A stretch of 33,881 bases of DNA from Thaumasiovibrio sp043421945 (GCA_043421945.1 JBHOGO010000050.1:1-33881); one strand, 5' to 3'; shown: positions 15,152 to 23,766, counted from the stretch's first letter. The notes: a model not told the origin generated them from the letters alone. Numbers and translations: made by a program.

Positions 15152-16576
15152 CTAAGGAGTATACACTCCTACACCTAAATCATCTTCTTTACGTGTTTTC
15201 TCGATCACTTCAGAAGGTGACATCGCGATACGAAGATCCATGTCTGCTTCTGTGCGAATGAGTTCACCACGCAACGAGTTGCTGTATACGTCTGTAATCT
15301 TCACATCGACGAACTGACCGATCAAGTCTGCTGAGCCTTCAAAGTTCACAACTCGGCTGTTTTCTGTACGGCCACGAAGTTCCATCAAGTTTTTCTTTGA
15401 TGGGCCTTCAACCAGAATACGCTGTTCAGTATCAAGCATTTGACGCGAGTAACGCATTGCTTGCGAGTTCACTTGTTGCTGTAATTCGTACAAGCGGTTC
15501 TTCTTCACGTCTTCCGGCAAGTCGCACGGATAGTCTGCCGCTGGGGTGCCAGGTCGAGCAGAGAAGATAAAGCTAAAGCTCATATCAAAATCAACATCTT
15601 TGATCAGTTTCATCGTTGCTTGGAAATCCATGTCAGATTCACCAGGGAAGGCAACAATGAAATCAGAGCTGATAGTAATATCAGGACGTGCTTTACGAAG
15701 CTTACGAATAATGGATTTGTATTCGATAGCAGTGTGTGGACGCTTCATCATCGTTAAAATACGATCAGAGCCACTTTGTACCGGTAAATGCAAGAAGCTC
15801 ACCAGCTCAGGGGTATCTTCGTAAACCGCGATAATATCGTCGGTAAACTCGATTGGGTGGCTGGTGGTGAAACGAATACGGTCGATACCGTCAATCGCAG
15901 CAACATAGCGCAATAATTCTGCAAAAGTACAGATGTCGTCGTCGTGTGTTGCACCACGGAAGGCGTTAACATTTTGCCCTAGCAGGTTCACTTCACGAAC
16001 GCCTTGCTCTGCGAGTTGTGCGATTTCGAAAAGCACATCATCAACAGGGCGGCTGACTTCTTCGCCGCGTGTGTATGGAACGACACAGTACGTACAGTAC
16101 TTCGAACAACCTTCCATAATAGAAACAAAGGCTGTTGGCCCTTCAGCACGAGGCTCAGGCAAGCTATCGAATTTTTCGATCTCTGGGAAAGAGATATCCA
16201 TAACAGGCTTATGATCGCTACCAGATTGTTTGATCATCTCTGGTAGGCGGTGCAACGTCTGTGGGCCGAAGATGACATCGACATAGGGCGCACGTTGGCG
16301 AATATGATCGCCTTCTTGTGTCGCTACGCAGCCACCAACACCGATAACAAGATCGGGCTTCTTATCTTTGAGGTTTTTCCAGCGCCCCAGTTGGTGGAAT
16401 ACTTTCTCTTGTGCTTTTTCGCGAATAGAGCAGGTATTCAGTAGCAGCACATCTGCTTCTTCTGGATCCTCGGTTAGCTCATAGCCGTTAGCCGCATTTA
16501 GCAAGTCGGCCATTTTAGATGAATCGTATTCGTTCATCTGGCAGCCCCAGGTTCTAATAAGCAGTTTCTTCGCCAT
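15152..16576 (-). CDS. miaB: tRNA-2-methylthio-N6-dimethylallyladenosine synthase MiaB
   Basis: A radical-SAM methylthiotransferase that converts i6A37 to ms2i6A37 in tRNAs reading UNN codons. The 474-residue protein has the N-terminal MTTase domain with auxiliary cluster cysteines C12, C49 and C83, the radical-SAM C157-x3-C161-x2-C164 motif (GCSKYCTYC) and a C-terminal TRAM domain (about 380-445). The length matches the family. ATG start. It is divergent from ubiF, as in E. coli, and lies upstream of ybeZ-ybeY-corC-lnt. Confidence 0.98.
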   Translation of the reverse strand: MAKKLLIRTWGCQMNEYDSSKMADLLNAANGYELTEDPEEADVLLLNTCSIREKAQEKVFHQLGRWKNLKDKKPDLVIGVGGCVATQEGDHIRQRAPYVDVIFGPQTLHRLPEMIKQSGSDHKPVMDISFPEIEKFDSLPEPRAEGPTAFVSIMEGCSKYCTYCVVPYTRGEEVSRPVDDVLFEIAQLAEQGVREVNLLGQNVNAFRGATHDDDICTFAELLRYVAAIDGIDRIRFTTSHPIEFTDDIIAVYEDTPELVSFLHLPVQSGSDRILTMMKRPHTAIEYKSIIRKLRKARPDITISSDFIVAFPGESDMDFQATMKLIKDVDFDMSFSFIFSARPGTPAADYPCDLPEDVKKNRLYELQQQVNSQAMRYSRQMLDTEQRILVEGPSKKNLMELRGRTENSRVVNFEGSADLIGQFVDVKITDVYSNSLRGELIRTEADMDLRIAMSPSEVIEKTRKEDDLGVGVYTP

Positions 16577-16944
16577 GTCTCACTCTTCGTTTAACTAATA
16601 GGTTTGCTTCAACAGTGCAGCGACTTATTTAGGATATTGATGGCGAATTGCAGGCAACTCGCAAATGAAACATACCCGTGTTTGTCGTCGGCACCTTTTA
16701 GGTTGTACGTTTGATTGGCTTTAATGGGCAGTAAACTCTCTGTCCTACCAATAGCAAGCCGCGTATTGTACTGCTTTAAAGGGGCGCTGACTAGATCCTC
16801 ACCACCCTGAATCGTCTGTGGGAATTATAGTTTACGTTGGCACCATTTTGTGAGGCCAAACAAGGCGGAATAGCTCATCATCTCGAACCCATACAAGGCA
16901 TCATGGTAAACTGAGAATAATTGAAGTTAAGACAAGGAATTACC
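16577..16944. other. miaB/ubiF divergent intergenic region
   Basis: A 368-bp region that must hold the promoters of miaB (leftward) and ubiF (rightward). I see no coding frame, tRNA or strong terminator here, and no promoter good enough to call. A TTGGC/GCCAA short inverted repeat lies near 16835-16860. Confidence 0.5.
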
Positions 16945-18105
16945 ATGGAGCACTATGATTGCGTAGTGATAGGTGGAGGGATGGTCGGTGCCGCCGCCGC
17001 TTTAGGATTAGCGCAACAAGGCAAGCAAATATTGTTGGTCGAAGGGTTGCAGCCTCAAGCGTATGAGGCCGAACAGTCAATGGATCTGCGCGTATCGGCG
17101 ATATCACCACACTCTGTGGCGCTATTATCAGACCTTGGTGCATGGAAAGAGTTACTAACCATGCGCTTATGCCCATTTCGTCGTTTGGAGACGTGGGAAA
17201 ATCCGACATGCCGTACCCGTTTTAGTGCTGATGGCCTTGATAAAGAGTGGTTAGGGTATATTGTCGAAAATCGCTTACTTCAACTTTCACTTTGGTCGCA
17301 ATTTGAGCACCAAGATAATTTGACGGTGAGTTGTCCAACCCGTTTACACTCTTTGTGTCAAATGGATACCCATGCCGAAGTGATCTTAGATAATGGCATG
17401 ACGGTCAGTACATCACTGGTTATTGCCGCTGATGGTGCGAACTCTAGGGTTAGAGAGCTTGCGGGGATTGGTATTTCATCATTTGATTATCGCCAACACT
17501 GTATGTTGATTAGTGTTGCGACAGAGAGTGCGCAGCAAGATATTACTTGGCAACAATTCACACCGGCAGGACCACGTTCATTTTTGCCATTACCTGGGCA
17601 CCAAGGCTCGTTGGTATGGTATGACTCGCCGCAGCGTATAAAACAGCTCAGTACGATGAAAAGTGATCAGCTTGAGCGAGAAATAAAGAAAACATTTCCA
17701 CCTGAATTGGGTGATATTGAAGTGCTTCAGCATGGATCTTTCCCGTTAACTCGTCGTCATGCGCAGTCTTACTATCGGCAGCGAGTGGTTTTAATGGGGG
17801 ATGCCGCCCACACGATTAATCCGCTAGCAGGGCAGGGAGTAAACCTCGGCTTTAAAGATGTCGATACATTTTTAGCATTGAGCAGCGAGGTTGACCATTT
17901 TGTTGAGCCAGAAGCCGTATTACGCCGTTATCAACGCCAACGTAAGCCTGACAATGTGTTGATGCAATCGAGCATGGATCTCTTTTATGGTGCATTTAGC
18001 AATGATCTCCCACCACTTAAAGTGCTACGAAATGCAGGATTAGCTTTAGCAGAGAAAGCGGGGCCATTAAAAGCACAAGCGTTGAAGTATGCGATGGGGC
18101 TTTAG
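16945..18105 (+). CDS. ubiF: UbiF-type ubiquinone biosynthesis hydroxylase
   Basis: A flavoprotein monooxygenase of the UbiH/UbiF/VisC family. UbiF hydroxylates C6 of the methoxy-methyl-benzoquinol intermediate in aerobic ubiquinone synthesis. The 386-residue protein has the N-terminal FAD-binding GGGMVGAA motif, a central DGANSRVRELAGI motif and the C-terminal GDAAHTINPLAGQGVNLGFKD motif. The start is ATG at 16945 with AAGGAA five bases upstream; a TTG eight codons earlier also opens the frame but includes the ribosome site. Its position opposite miaB matches E. coli ubiF, which supports UbiF over UbiH or UbiI. Confidence 0.9.
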   Translation: MEHYDCVVIGGGMVGAAAALGLAQQGKQILLVEGLQPQAYEAEQSMDLRVSAISPHSVALLSDLGAWKELLTMRLCPFRRLETWENPTCRTRFSADGLDKEWLGYIVENRLLQLSLWSQFEHQDNLTVSCPTRLHSLCQMDTHAEVILDNGMTVSTSLVIAADGANSRVRELAGIGISSFDYRQHCMLISVATESAQQDITWQQFTPAGPRSFLPLPGHQGSLVWYDSPQRIKQLSTMKSDQLEREIKKTFPPELGDIEVLQHGSFPLTRRHAQSYYRQRVVLMGDAAHTINPLAGQGVNLGFKDVDTFLALSSEVDHFVEPEAVLRRYQRQRKPDNVLMQSSMDLFYGAFSNDLPPLKVLRNAGLALAEKAGPLKAQALKYAMGL

Positions 18106-18208
18106 TTAGGCTCTATTGATAAAAACTGAGGGCGTGGTTAAGGCTGAAGAGTTGTTTTGCCTTGGCATTTTTAGGAAGGAATGATTTTCTTTCGTACGCT
18201 AACATGAC

Positions 18209-18235
18209 AGCCCGTATATGATGCGGGCTTTTCTT
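18209..18235 (+). terminator. ubiF terminator
   Basis: A 9-bp stem with one G-U pair (agcccgtat / atgcgggct, 3-base loop) is followed by TTTTCTTT on the plus strand, about 100 bp after the ubiF stop. Confidence 0.78.
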
Positions 18236-18292
18236 TGTCAGCTTGTTAAGACCGTGATGAGAAACAGTGCAATGACAATTTTTTAACCCCAG

Positions 18293-18322
18293 AAACGACA
18301 AAACCCACCAAAAGGTGGGTTT
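18293..18322 (-). terminator. tRNA operon terminator
   Basis: A perfect 9-bp stem (aaacccacc / ggtgggttt, 4-base loop), followed on the minus strand by TGTCGTTTC. It lies 10 bp beyond the CCA end of tRNA-Leu and closes the leftward tRNA operon. Confidence 0.75.
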
Positions 18323-18331
18323 ATCGAATGA

Positions 18332-18406
18332 TGGTGCGCGAGGAGAGACTTGAACTCTCACACCTTGCGGCGCCAGAACCTAAATCTGGTGCGTCTACCA
18401 ATTCCG
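18332..18406 (-). tRNA. tRNA-Leu(UAG), 5' part lost in the N gap
   Basis: Minus strand. The 3' end ACCA, the acceptor strand CTCGCGC, the T arm with GTTCAAGTC, the long variable arm GCCGCAAGGTGT and the anticodon loop TTTAGGT (anticodon TAG) are all present; the 5' acceptor and part of the D arm fall in the N run. It closely resembles E. coli leuW. It is probably the same gene as the fragment at 18507-18580. Confidence 0.9.
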
Positions 18407-18506
18407 NNNNNNNNNNNNNNNNNNNNNNNNNNNNNNNNNNNNNNNNNNNNNNNNNNNNNNNNNNNNNNNNNNNNNNNNNNNNNNNNNNNNNNNNNNNNNN
18501 NNNNNN
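18407..18506. other. 100-N scaffold gap inside the tRNA-Leu gene
   Basis: Exactly 100 N, the usual placeholder for a gap of unknown size. The 64 bases to its left (18343-18406) and right (18507-18570) are identical, so two contigs end inside the same tRNA-Leu sequence. Confidence 0.98.
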
Positions 18507-18580
18507 GAGAGACTTGAACTCTCACACCTTGCGGCGCCAGAACCTAAATCTGGTGCGTCTACCAATTCCGCCACTCGCGC
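18507..18580 (-). tRNA. tRNA-Leu(UAG), 3' part lost in the N gap
   Basis: Minus strand. It begins at 18580 with GCGCGAG, followed by a D arm (TTGGTAGACGC), anticodon stem-loop with TAG, the long variable arm and part of the T arm before the N run. Joined through the 64-base identity to the other fragment it gives one complete 85-nt tRNA-Leu with encoded CCA. Confidence 0.9.
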
Positions 18581-18646
18581 ATCTTGTATTTAACGAACTC
18601 ACTAAGTGAATCCATTAAATTCGTTACTCAGAGAGTAACAAATAAA

Positions 18647-18723
18647 TGGTGGCTACGACGGGATTCGAACCTGTGACCCCATCATTATGAGTGATGTGCT
18701 CTAACCAGCTGAGCTACGTAGCC
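18647..18723 (-). tRNA. tRNA-Met(CAU), elongator
   Basis: A complete 77-nt cloverleaf on the minus strand, GGCTACG...CGTAGCCACCA with encoded CCA. The anticodon CAT lies in loop CTCATAA. The sequence closely matches the E. coli elongator metT rather than the initiator (the 1-72 G-C pair is matched). It is identical to the copy at 18928-19004. Confidence 0.96.
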
Positions 18724-18791
18724 ATTCATGTATTTTGTATTAAATATAATGCTTCGCTTTAAGCGAGCGCAGCAGTATACCTTAAATTAAT

Positions 18792-18866
18792 TGGCAGGGC
18801 TACCTGGATTCGAACCAGGGGATGGCGGCATCAAAAGCCGCTGCCTTACCGCTTGGCGATAGCCCT
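18792..18866 (-). tRNA. tRNA-Gln(UUG)
   Basis: A complete 75-nt cloverleaf on the minus strand. Acceptor AGGGCTA pairs with TAGCCCT, discriminator G, encoded CCA. The anticodon stem GCGGC/GCCGC encloses loop TTTTGAT, giving anticodon TTG. T arm CCTGG-TTCGAAT-CCAGG. Confidence 0.95.
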
Positions 18867-18927
18867 ACTGAACTCTTAAAGAGTTTTAAATTTTAACTTC
18901 GTAGTGTTTTAAAACTAAGAAGGAGAA

Positions 18928-19004
18928 TGGTGGCTACGACGGGATTCGAACCTGTGACCCCATCATTATGAGTGATGTGCTCTAACCAGCTGAGCTACGT
19001 AGCC
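18928..19004 (-). tRNA. tRNA-Met(CAU), elongator, first gene of the operon
   Basis: 77 nt, identical to the copy at 18647-18723, including CCA. It is the promoter-proximal tRNA: the -10 box of the operon promoter lies 68 bp upstream. Confidence 0.96.
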
Positions 19005-19071
19005 ATTTCTCTAAATTTTCTGTTCCCGACCTAGCGTTTCTTTCGATGCCGTGTCGTTGGGAACGGGGCGC

Positions 19072-19100
19072 ATTATGCTCATCTCAGAAAAAACCGTCAA
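19072..19100 (-). promoter_or_regulatory. tRNA operon promoter with GC-rich discriminator
   Basis: Minus strand: TTGACG (19095-19100), exactly 17 bp, CATAAT (19072-19077), then GCGCCCCG. The hexamers and spacing are near consensus, and the GC-rich stretch after the -10 is the sort of discriminator found at stringently controlled stable-RNA promoters. An AT-rich tract (including seven A residues on the minus strand) lies just upstream of the -35 and could act as an UP element. Confidence 0.87.
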
Positions 19101-19290
19101 CTGTTTTTTTGAATAAATTTGGATTTATAAACCGTTCGGTGGTTATTTGGACAAAACGTTGGAAACATCAACCAAAAGTGCTCTTTTTGACGACAGTATA
19201 AAAACAAAGAATTTGAAGGGAGTGGGGATTATGGATAGCACGTTGGACTATTAAGGGAGAGCGAAGGCGAAAAAAGTGCAATGTTGAGAT

Positions 19291-19319
19291 AAAAAAAACC
19301 GCCCTTGCGGACGGTTTTC
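19291..19319 (-). terminator. ychF terminator
   Basis: Minus-strand stem AAAACCGTCC / GGGCGGTTTT (one mismatch, 4-base loop) followed by a run of T residues and TATC. It begins about 11 bp beyond the ychF stop and ends the pth-ychF transcript. The plus-strand reading (GGTTTTCTT) is weaker. The 170 bp between it and the tRNA promoter shows nothing recognisable. Confidence 0.87.
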
Positions 19320-19329
19320 TTAAAAATGA

Positions 19330-20421
19330 TTAGACGTTGAAGCGGAAATGCACCACGTCACCATCTTTTACGATGTACTCTTTACCTTCTAGACGCCATT
19401 TACCAGCGTCTTTTGCACCGCTTTCACCACGGAACTCAATGAAGGCATCGTAACCAACGACTTCAGCACGAATGAAGCCTTTCTCGAAATCAGTATGGAT
19501 CTTACCTGCTGCTTGAGGTGCCGTTGCACCGACAGGGATCGTCCAAGCGCGAACTTCTTTCACGCCAGCCGTGAAGTAAGTCTGAAGATCAAGTAGCTCA
19601 TAACCAGATCGAATCACACGGTTAAGGCCTGGCTCTTCGATACCCATATCAGCAAGGAACTCTTCACGATCTTCATCGTCTAGTTCAGCAATCTCTGATT
19701 CAATCGCAGCACAAACAGGTACAACAACCGCGTTTTCTTTCGCAGCATGCTCACGTACTTGCTCTAAGTACTCATTATCTTCGAAGCCATCTTCGCTTAC
19801 GTTAGCAATATACATTGTAGGCTTTAATGTTAGGAAGTTCAGGTACTCGACCGCTGCTAGCTCTTCTTTACTGAGTTCGATAGATCGAGCCATGCCACCT
19901 TCAGTGAAGACAGGAAGCATTTTTTGAAGTACTGCTGTTTCGAACTTCGCTTCTTGATCGCCACCTTTTGCACGCTTAGCTTGACGGAAGATTGCACGCT
20001 CACACGTATCAAGATCCGATAGTGCCAACTCAAGGTTGATGACTTCGATATCTTCTAGTGGGTTGATCTTACCTGCAACGTGGATGATGTTTTCGTTTTC
20101 GAAACAACGAACAACATGACCAATCGCATCCGTTTCACGAATGTTAGCAAGGAATTTGTTTCCTAGACCTTCACCTTTTGATGCACCCGCCACTAGGCCT
20201 GCGATGTCTACAAATTCCATCGTCGTCGGTAAGATACGCTCAGGGTTTACAATTTCTGCAAGCGCATCAAGACGAAGATCAGGAACAGGGACAACGCCTG
20301 TATTTGGTTCAATAGTACAGAAAGGGAAGTTTGCCGCTTCGATTCCTGCTTTTGTTAACGCATTGAACAGAGTTGATTTACCTACGTTTGGTAGGCCGAC
20401 GATACCGCATTTAAAACCCAT
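19330..20421 (-). CDS. ychF: YchF/OLA1 redox-sensitive ATPase
   Basis: A ribosome-associated Obg-family P-loop protein that hydrolyses ATP rather than GTP and affects oxidative-stress responses. The 363-residue length is exactly typical. G1 is GLPNVGKSTLFNALT (residues 8-22), the switch region has NFPFCTIEPNTG, and G3 is DIAGLVAGASKGEGLGN, with the family's hydrophobic Leu in place of the Gln used by classical GTPases. The C-terminal TGS domain includes FIEFRGESGAKDAGKWRLEGK. It lies downstream of pth, a conserved pairing. The ATG start is clear. Confidence 0.97.
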   Translation of the reverse strand: MGFKCGIVGLPNVGKSTLFNALTKAGIEAANFPFCTIEPNTGVVPVPDLRLDALAEIVNPERILPTTMEFVDIAGLVAGASKGEGLGNKFLANIRETDAIGHVVRCFENENIIHVAGKINPLEDIEVINLELALSDLDTCERAIFRQAKRAKGGDQEAKFETAVLQKMLPVFTEGGMARSIELSKEELAAVEYLNFLTLKPTMYIANVSEDGFEDNEYLEQVREHAAKENAVVVPVCAAIESEIAELDDEDREEFLADMGIEEPGLNRVIRSGYELLDLQTYFTAGVKEVRAWTIPVGATAPQAAGKIHTDFEKGFIRAEVVGYDAFIEFRGESGAKDAGKWRLEGKEYIVKDGDVVHFRFNV

Positions 20422-20526
20422 GGATGGAACCCTTTGGTGAATGTTCTGTTATAACTGTTTTATAGAATACTTCTAAAAGCGCTGCGTTAAAAAATCTCTG
20501 TTTGTTAAACAGCGCGATGTTAAAAG

Positions 20527-21117
20527 CTATTCCGCTTTAAAAGTATGTAAGCGATTTTGTGCTTTGCTTAGGCCATCTTTCATTAAGATGTCCATGCAGC
20601 GTGTTGCCTCATCGACGGCGGCATCAATGCACTCTTGCTCTTTAGCCGGTGCTTTGCCCAGCACAAAACCCGCTACTCTGTTTTTATCGCCAGGGTGCCC
20701 AATACCGAGACGCAGGCGATAGAAATCTTTGTTATTAGCCATTTTGCTGATGATATCGCGAAGCCCATTGTGACCACCGTGACCGCCCCCTTTCTTAAAC
20801 TTAGCCACGCCTGGAGGCAAGTCTAGTTCATCGTGGGCAACCATGATCTCCTCTACAGGGATCTGATAGAACTTCGCTAGAGCAGAAACCGACTTTCCGG
20901 ACAGGTTCATAAATGTCGTCGGAATGAGTAAACGGAGATCCGTACTCCCCATCGTGATCCGTCCAGTTAACCCGTAAAACTTAGGATCGGCTTTTAGGGT
21001 CACATTATGGATGCGGGCCAACTCTTCTACGACCCAAGCGCCCGCATTGTGGCGGGTGCGTTCGTATTCTCGACCAGGGTTAGCGAGCCCGACAAGAAGG
21101 CGAATAGAACTGCTCAC
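20527..21117 (-). CDS. pth: Peptidyl-tRNA hydrolase
   Basis: Releases tRNA from peptidyl-tRNAs that drop off the ribosome. I chose the GTG at 21117 (SSSIRLLVGLANPG), giving 196 residues, the normal size; the frame is open upstream to an ATG at 21159 but that one has no ribosome site, whereas GAGAG precedes the GTG. The catalytic His23 (RHNAGAW) and Asp96 (AHDELDLPPG) are present, and GGGHGGHNGLRD is the family signature. It lies about 105 bp upstream of ychF and after the prs terminator. Confidence 0.96.
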   Translation of the reverse strand: MSSSIRLLVGLANPGREYERTRHNAGAWVVEELARIHNVTLKADPKFYGLTGRITMGSTDLRLLIPTTFMNLSGKSVSALAKFYQIPVEEIMVAHDELDLPPGVAKFKKGGGHGGHNGLRDIISKMANNKDFYRLRLGIGHPGDKNRVAGFVLGKAPAKEQECIDAAVDEATRCMDILMKDGLSKAQNRLHTFKAE

Positions 21118-21198
21118 GTAAAGTCTCTCAGCTAGGTATACCCCAGTATTTGCGGGCATAGATTAAAAAAAGTGGCTTATATTACCACAGACTGCCGT

Positions 21199-21231
21199 AA
21201 AAACGACAACACCCCGCCGAAGCGAGGTGTT
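21199..21231 (-). terminator. prs terminator with UUCG loop
   Basis: Minus strand: AACACCTCGC-TTCG-GCGGGGTGTT, a 10-bp stem with one U-G pair capped by the extra-stable C(UUCG)G tetraloop, then GTCG and five T residues. It lies about 40 bp past the prs stop. Confidence 0.83.
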
Positions 21232-21271
21232 TAGGGTCTAGCGGTCTGCTAATGTTCGATAAGCGAAAGGC

Positions 21272-22219
21272 TTATTGAGAGAACATCGCAGAGATAGACT
21301 CTTCGTTGCTGATGCGACGGATCGCTTCAGCTAGCATGCCAGATAGAGTAAGTTGTTTTACTTTACCTGTTGCTTTCATTTCATCAGAAAGAGGGATTGA
21401 GTCGGTTACGATAACTTCATCAATCACTGAATCTTTGATGTTTTGTGGTGCAGTGCCCGAGAACACTGCGTGAGTTGCGTAAGCGAATACACGCTTAGCG
21501 CCACGCTCTTTTAGTGCTTCAGCAGCTTTACACAGTGTGCCGCCAGTATCGATCATGTCATCAACGATGATGCAGTCACGACCTTCAACGTCACCAATTA
21601 GGTGCATTACTTGAGAAACGTTAGCGCGTGGACGACGCTTATCGATGATAGCGATGTCAGTGTCATCAAGCAGTTTCGCAGTAGCACGAGCACGTACAAC
21701 ACCACCGATGTCTGGAGAAACCACAACAGGGTTCTCTAGGTCACGCGCTTGCATATCTTCAAGGATCACTGGCGAACCAAAGATGTTATCAACAGGTACG
21801 TCGAAGAAGCCTTGGATTTGTTCAGCGTGTAGGTCAACTGTAAGAACGCGGTCAACACCAACGTTAGACAGGAAGTCAGCAATTACTTTCGCAGTAATTG
21901 GCACACGAGATGAACGCACACGGCGGTCTTGACGCGCATAACCGAAGTAAGGAATTACAGCGGTAATACGACCTGCAGAAGCGCGGCGCAGGGCATCGAT
22001 CATTACGATCAGTTCCATCAGGTTGTCGTTTGTTGGTGCGCACGTAGACTGAATAATGAAGACGTCGCTACCACGAACATTTTCATTAATCTGTACTGCA
22101 ATCTCACCATCAGAGAAACGACCAACAGAAGCATCTCCAAGAGAGATGTAAAGACGATCAGCGATGCGTTGGGCTAGTTCTGGTGTAGCGTTACCAGTAA
22201 ACAGCTTCATATCAGGCAC
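21272..22219 (-). CDS. prs: Ribose-phosphate pyrophosphokinase (PRPP synthetase)
   Basis: Makes phosphoribosyl pyrophosphate from ribose 5-phosphate and ATP, feeding purine, pyrimidine, NAD, His and Trp synthesis. The 315 residues align end to end with E. coli Prs (MPDMKLF...). The catalytic flexible loop YARQDRRVRSSRVPITAK, the DLHAEQIQGFF metal-binding segment and the PRPP loop VDDMIDTGGTL are all present. It follows ispE by 39 bp in a lolB-ispE-prs operon, the standard gammaproteobacterial order. Confidence 0.98.
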   Translation of the reverse strand: MPDMKLFTGNATPELAQRIADRLYISLGDASVGRFSDGEIAVQINENVRGSDVFIIQSTCAPTNDNLMELIVMIDALRRASAGRITAVIPYFGYARQDRRVRSSRVPITAKVIADFLSNVGVDRVLTVDLHAEQIQGFFDVPVDNIFGSPVILEDMQARDLENPVVVSPDIGGVVRARATAKLLDDTDIAIIDKRRPRANVSQVMHLIGDVEGRDCIIVDDMIDTGGTLCKAAEALKERGAKRVFAYATHAVFSGTAPQNIKDSVIDEVIVTDSIPLSDEMKATGKVKQLTLSGMLAEAIRRISNEESISAMFSQ

Positions 22220-22258
22220 GGTGTAAACCTCAGGGTTGCGTCCAAAGTGGGGTCTGGT

Positions 22259-23107
22259 TCAAGACTGTTGCAAAGTCGTCAACAAGGGTGACGTGTTAAC
22301 GCCCTTAGCAACAAAGCCATCTAGCCAGTCGGGTAATTGTCTTAAAACAGTATCGGCGTGTTCAATTGTGTCAAACTCGGCAAAAACACAAGCACCGGTA
22401 CCGGTCAATCTCGACGGCGCATATTCTAGCAGCCACGAAAGTGCCTTATCAACCTCAGGATGCAGTTCAGTGACAATCTTTTCGCAATCGTTTTCGTATT
22501 TGTGCTCCAGAAGGGCTGATAAATCACGTTTTGGTGTATTTCTAATCAATTTTGGGTGTTTGAAAATTGAAACCGTTGAGACATCAACAGGTGGCTTAAC
22601 GACTAAGTAGTACTTCTCTTTAGGCTCTGCTGACTGAAAAATCTCACCAACCCCTTCGGCAAATGCCGCTTTACCTCTGACAAATACAGGGACATCTGCC
22701 CCTAATTTTATACCAATTTCGGCGAGTTCGTCTTCTGACAGCTCGGTTTGCCATAAATGGTTGAGCGCAACAAGCGTTGTGGCGGCATTTGACGAACCAC
22801 CCCCGAGGCCGCCTCCCATCGGAAGTACCTTATCAATAGTGATATCGACGCCATACTTGCACTGGCTAGCAGCTTGAAGTGCGACAGCTGCCTTATAGAT
22901 TAGATTACTTTCAAGAGGCACATCAGGCCATTCTGGGCTGATGGTCACTTTCCCAGAGTGGTTAGGGGTAAAAGTAATGGCATCACCGTGGTCAACAAAC
23001 TGGAATAACGTTTGTAATTCATGGTAACCATCACTGCGTTGTCCATTGATGTATAAAAAAAGATTGAGCTTGGCAGGAGAAGGCCAAGTTGAAGGCATTT
23101 CAATCAT
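22259..23107 (-). CDS. ispE: 4-diphosphocytidyl-2-C-methyl-D-erythritol kinase IspE
   Basis: A GHMP kinase that phosphorylates CDP-methylerythritol in the non-mevalonate isoprenoid pathway, upstream of ubiquinone and undecaprenyl phosphate. SPAKLNLFLYINGQRSDGYHEL and the ATP-binding PMGGGLGGGSSNAATTL motif are diagnostic. I chose the ATG at 23107 because it overlaps the lolB stop as ATGA and has GGGA eight bases upstream, giving 282 residues. An ATG at 23119 (286 residues) is also in frame, and a third is at 23098. It lies between lolB and prs. Confidence 0.96.
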   Translation of the reverse strand: MIEMPSTWPSPAKLNLFLYINGQRSDGYHELQTLFQFVDHGDAITFTPNHSGKVTISPEWPDVPLESNLIYKAAVALQAASQCKYGVDITIDKVLPMGGGLGGGSSNAATTLVALNHLWQTELSEDELAEIGIKLGADVPVFVRGKAAFAEGVGEIFQSAEPKEKYYLVVKPPVDVSTVSIFKHPKLIRNTPKRDLSALLEHKYENDCEKIVTELHPEVDKALSWLLEYAPSRLTGTGACVFAEFDTIEHADTVLRQLPDWLDGFVAKGVNTSPLLTTLQQS

Positions 23108-23766
23108 TTCAGTTCCCATTGGTTCAATAAAACAATAATACGTTGGTCATCATTCTCAAGCGTGAGCTTAGAAGGGAGTGCAGGGGTTAAGGCATAATTA
23201 TAGCTGTTGACTTCCATACGCCATACTTGCCCCTGTGCATTGAGTGTTAAGGCGGCTAAACGTTGCTGCTCGTTGAGCGTGTATTGATCGGCACCGGAAG
23301 GTAAGCCGAGGATCCAGTCTTGTAGCTCCTCGATAGGAAGCATGAGCCCTGTCAGTTGATAAGTCATTCGATTGATGTCGTGACCCACATGTCGGTGACC
23401 ATCCATGTCGGTCACGATCGTTCTTTGATCCGTCTTCTCTACTGCGAGGAGTGTTTTTCCTATTACGTTAATTAAGCGAATCGTCGTTTCTTCAGGAGTT
23501 TGCACCCAGTAGAGGGTCGAGCTTAAACGCTGCTCAGGGCTGCGATAGGCAAGTCGTCCTTTTGTGGTAAAACTCTCGATCTGTTCGAGTTGAAGGCGAT
23601 GGCTTTCCCATTCTGTGCTTGTCGGTGTGCTCACAGCGGCACAGCCACTGAGGAAAAGTGCAACCATCAACGCCCCTGTTTTGATAAACCGTTTTACAAA
23701 TGGACTTATCAATGAGGCGCTAGGCAATGCCGTATTTAACCACGGAAGTAAAGAGCGTTTGGTCAC
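23104..23766 (-). CDS. lolB: Outer-membrane lipoprotein receptor LolB
   Basis: LolB takes lipoproteins from the periplasmic carrier LolA and inserts them in the outer membrane. The mature part (CAAVSTPTSTEW..., GRLAYRSPEQRLSSTLYW, WILGLPSG) fits the LolB beta-barrel family. The frame opens with GTG, giving 220 residues with the lipobox Cys (LSGC) at residue 42, a long leader for this protein. An in-frame TTG at codon 19 would give a conventional 24-residue leader (ISPFVKRFIKTGALMVALFLSGC) but lacks a visible ribosome site. It heads the lolB-ispE-prs operon, divergent from hemA. Confidence 0.94.
   Translation of the reverse strand: MTKRSLLPWLNTALPSASLISPFVKRFIKTGALMVALFLSGCAAVSTPTSTEWESHRLQLEQIESFTTKGRLAYRSPEQRLSSTLYWVQTPEETTIRLINVIGKTLLAVEKTDQRTIVTDMDGHRHVGHDINRMTYQLTGLMLPIEELQDWILGLPSGADQYTLNEQQRLAALTLNAQGQVWRMEVNSYNYALTPALPSKLTLENDDQRIIVLLNQWELK

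Noticed and set aside
16577..16944. A small RNA or riboswitch in the miaB/ubiF gap
   Set aside because: Only short, weak inverted repeats and no terminator or known aptamer pattern could be seen.
18332..18580. Two separate tandem tRNA-Leu genes
   Set aside because: The identical 64-base flanks around a placeholder gap are explained just as well by one gene split between overlapping contigs; two genes cannot be claimed.
22236..22610. A 124-codon plus-strand frame antisense to ispE
   Set aside because: It lies almost wholly within ispE on the other strand and has no domain or ribosome site.
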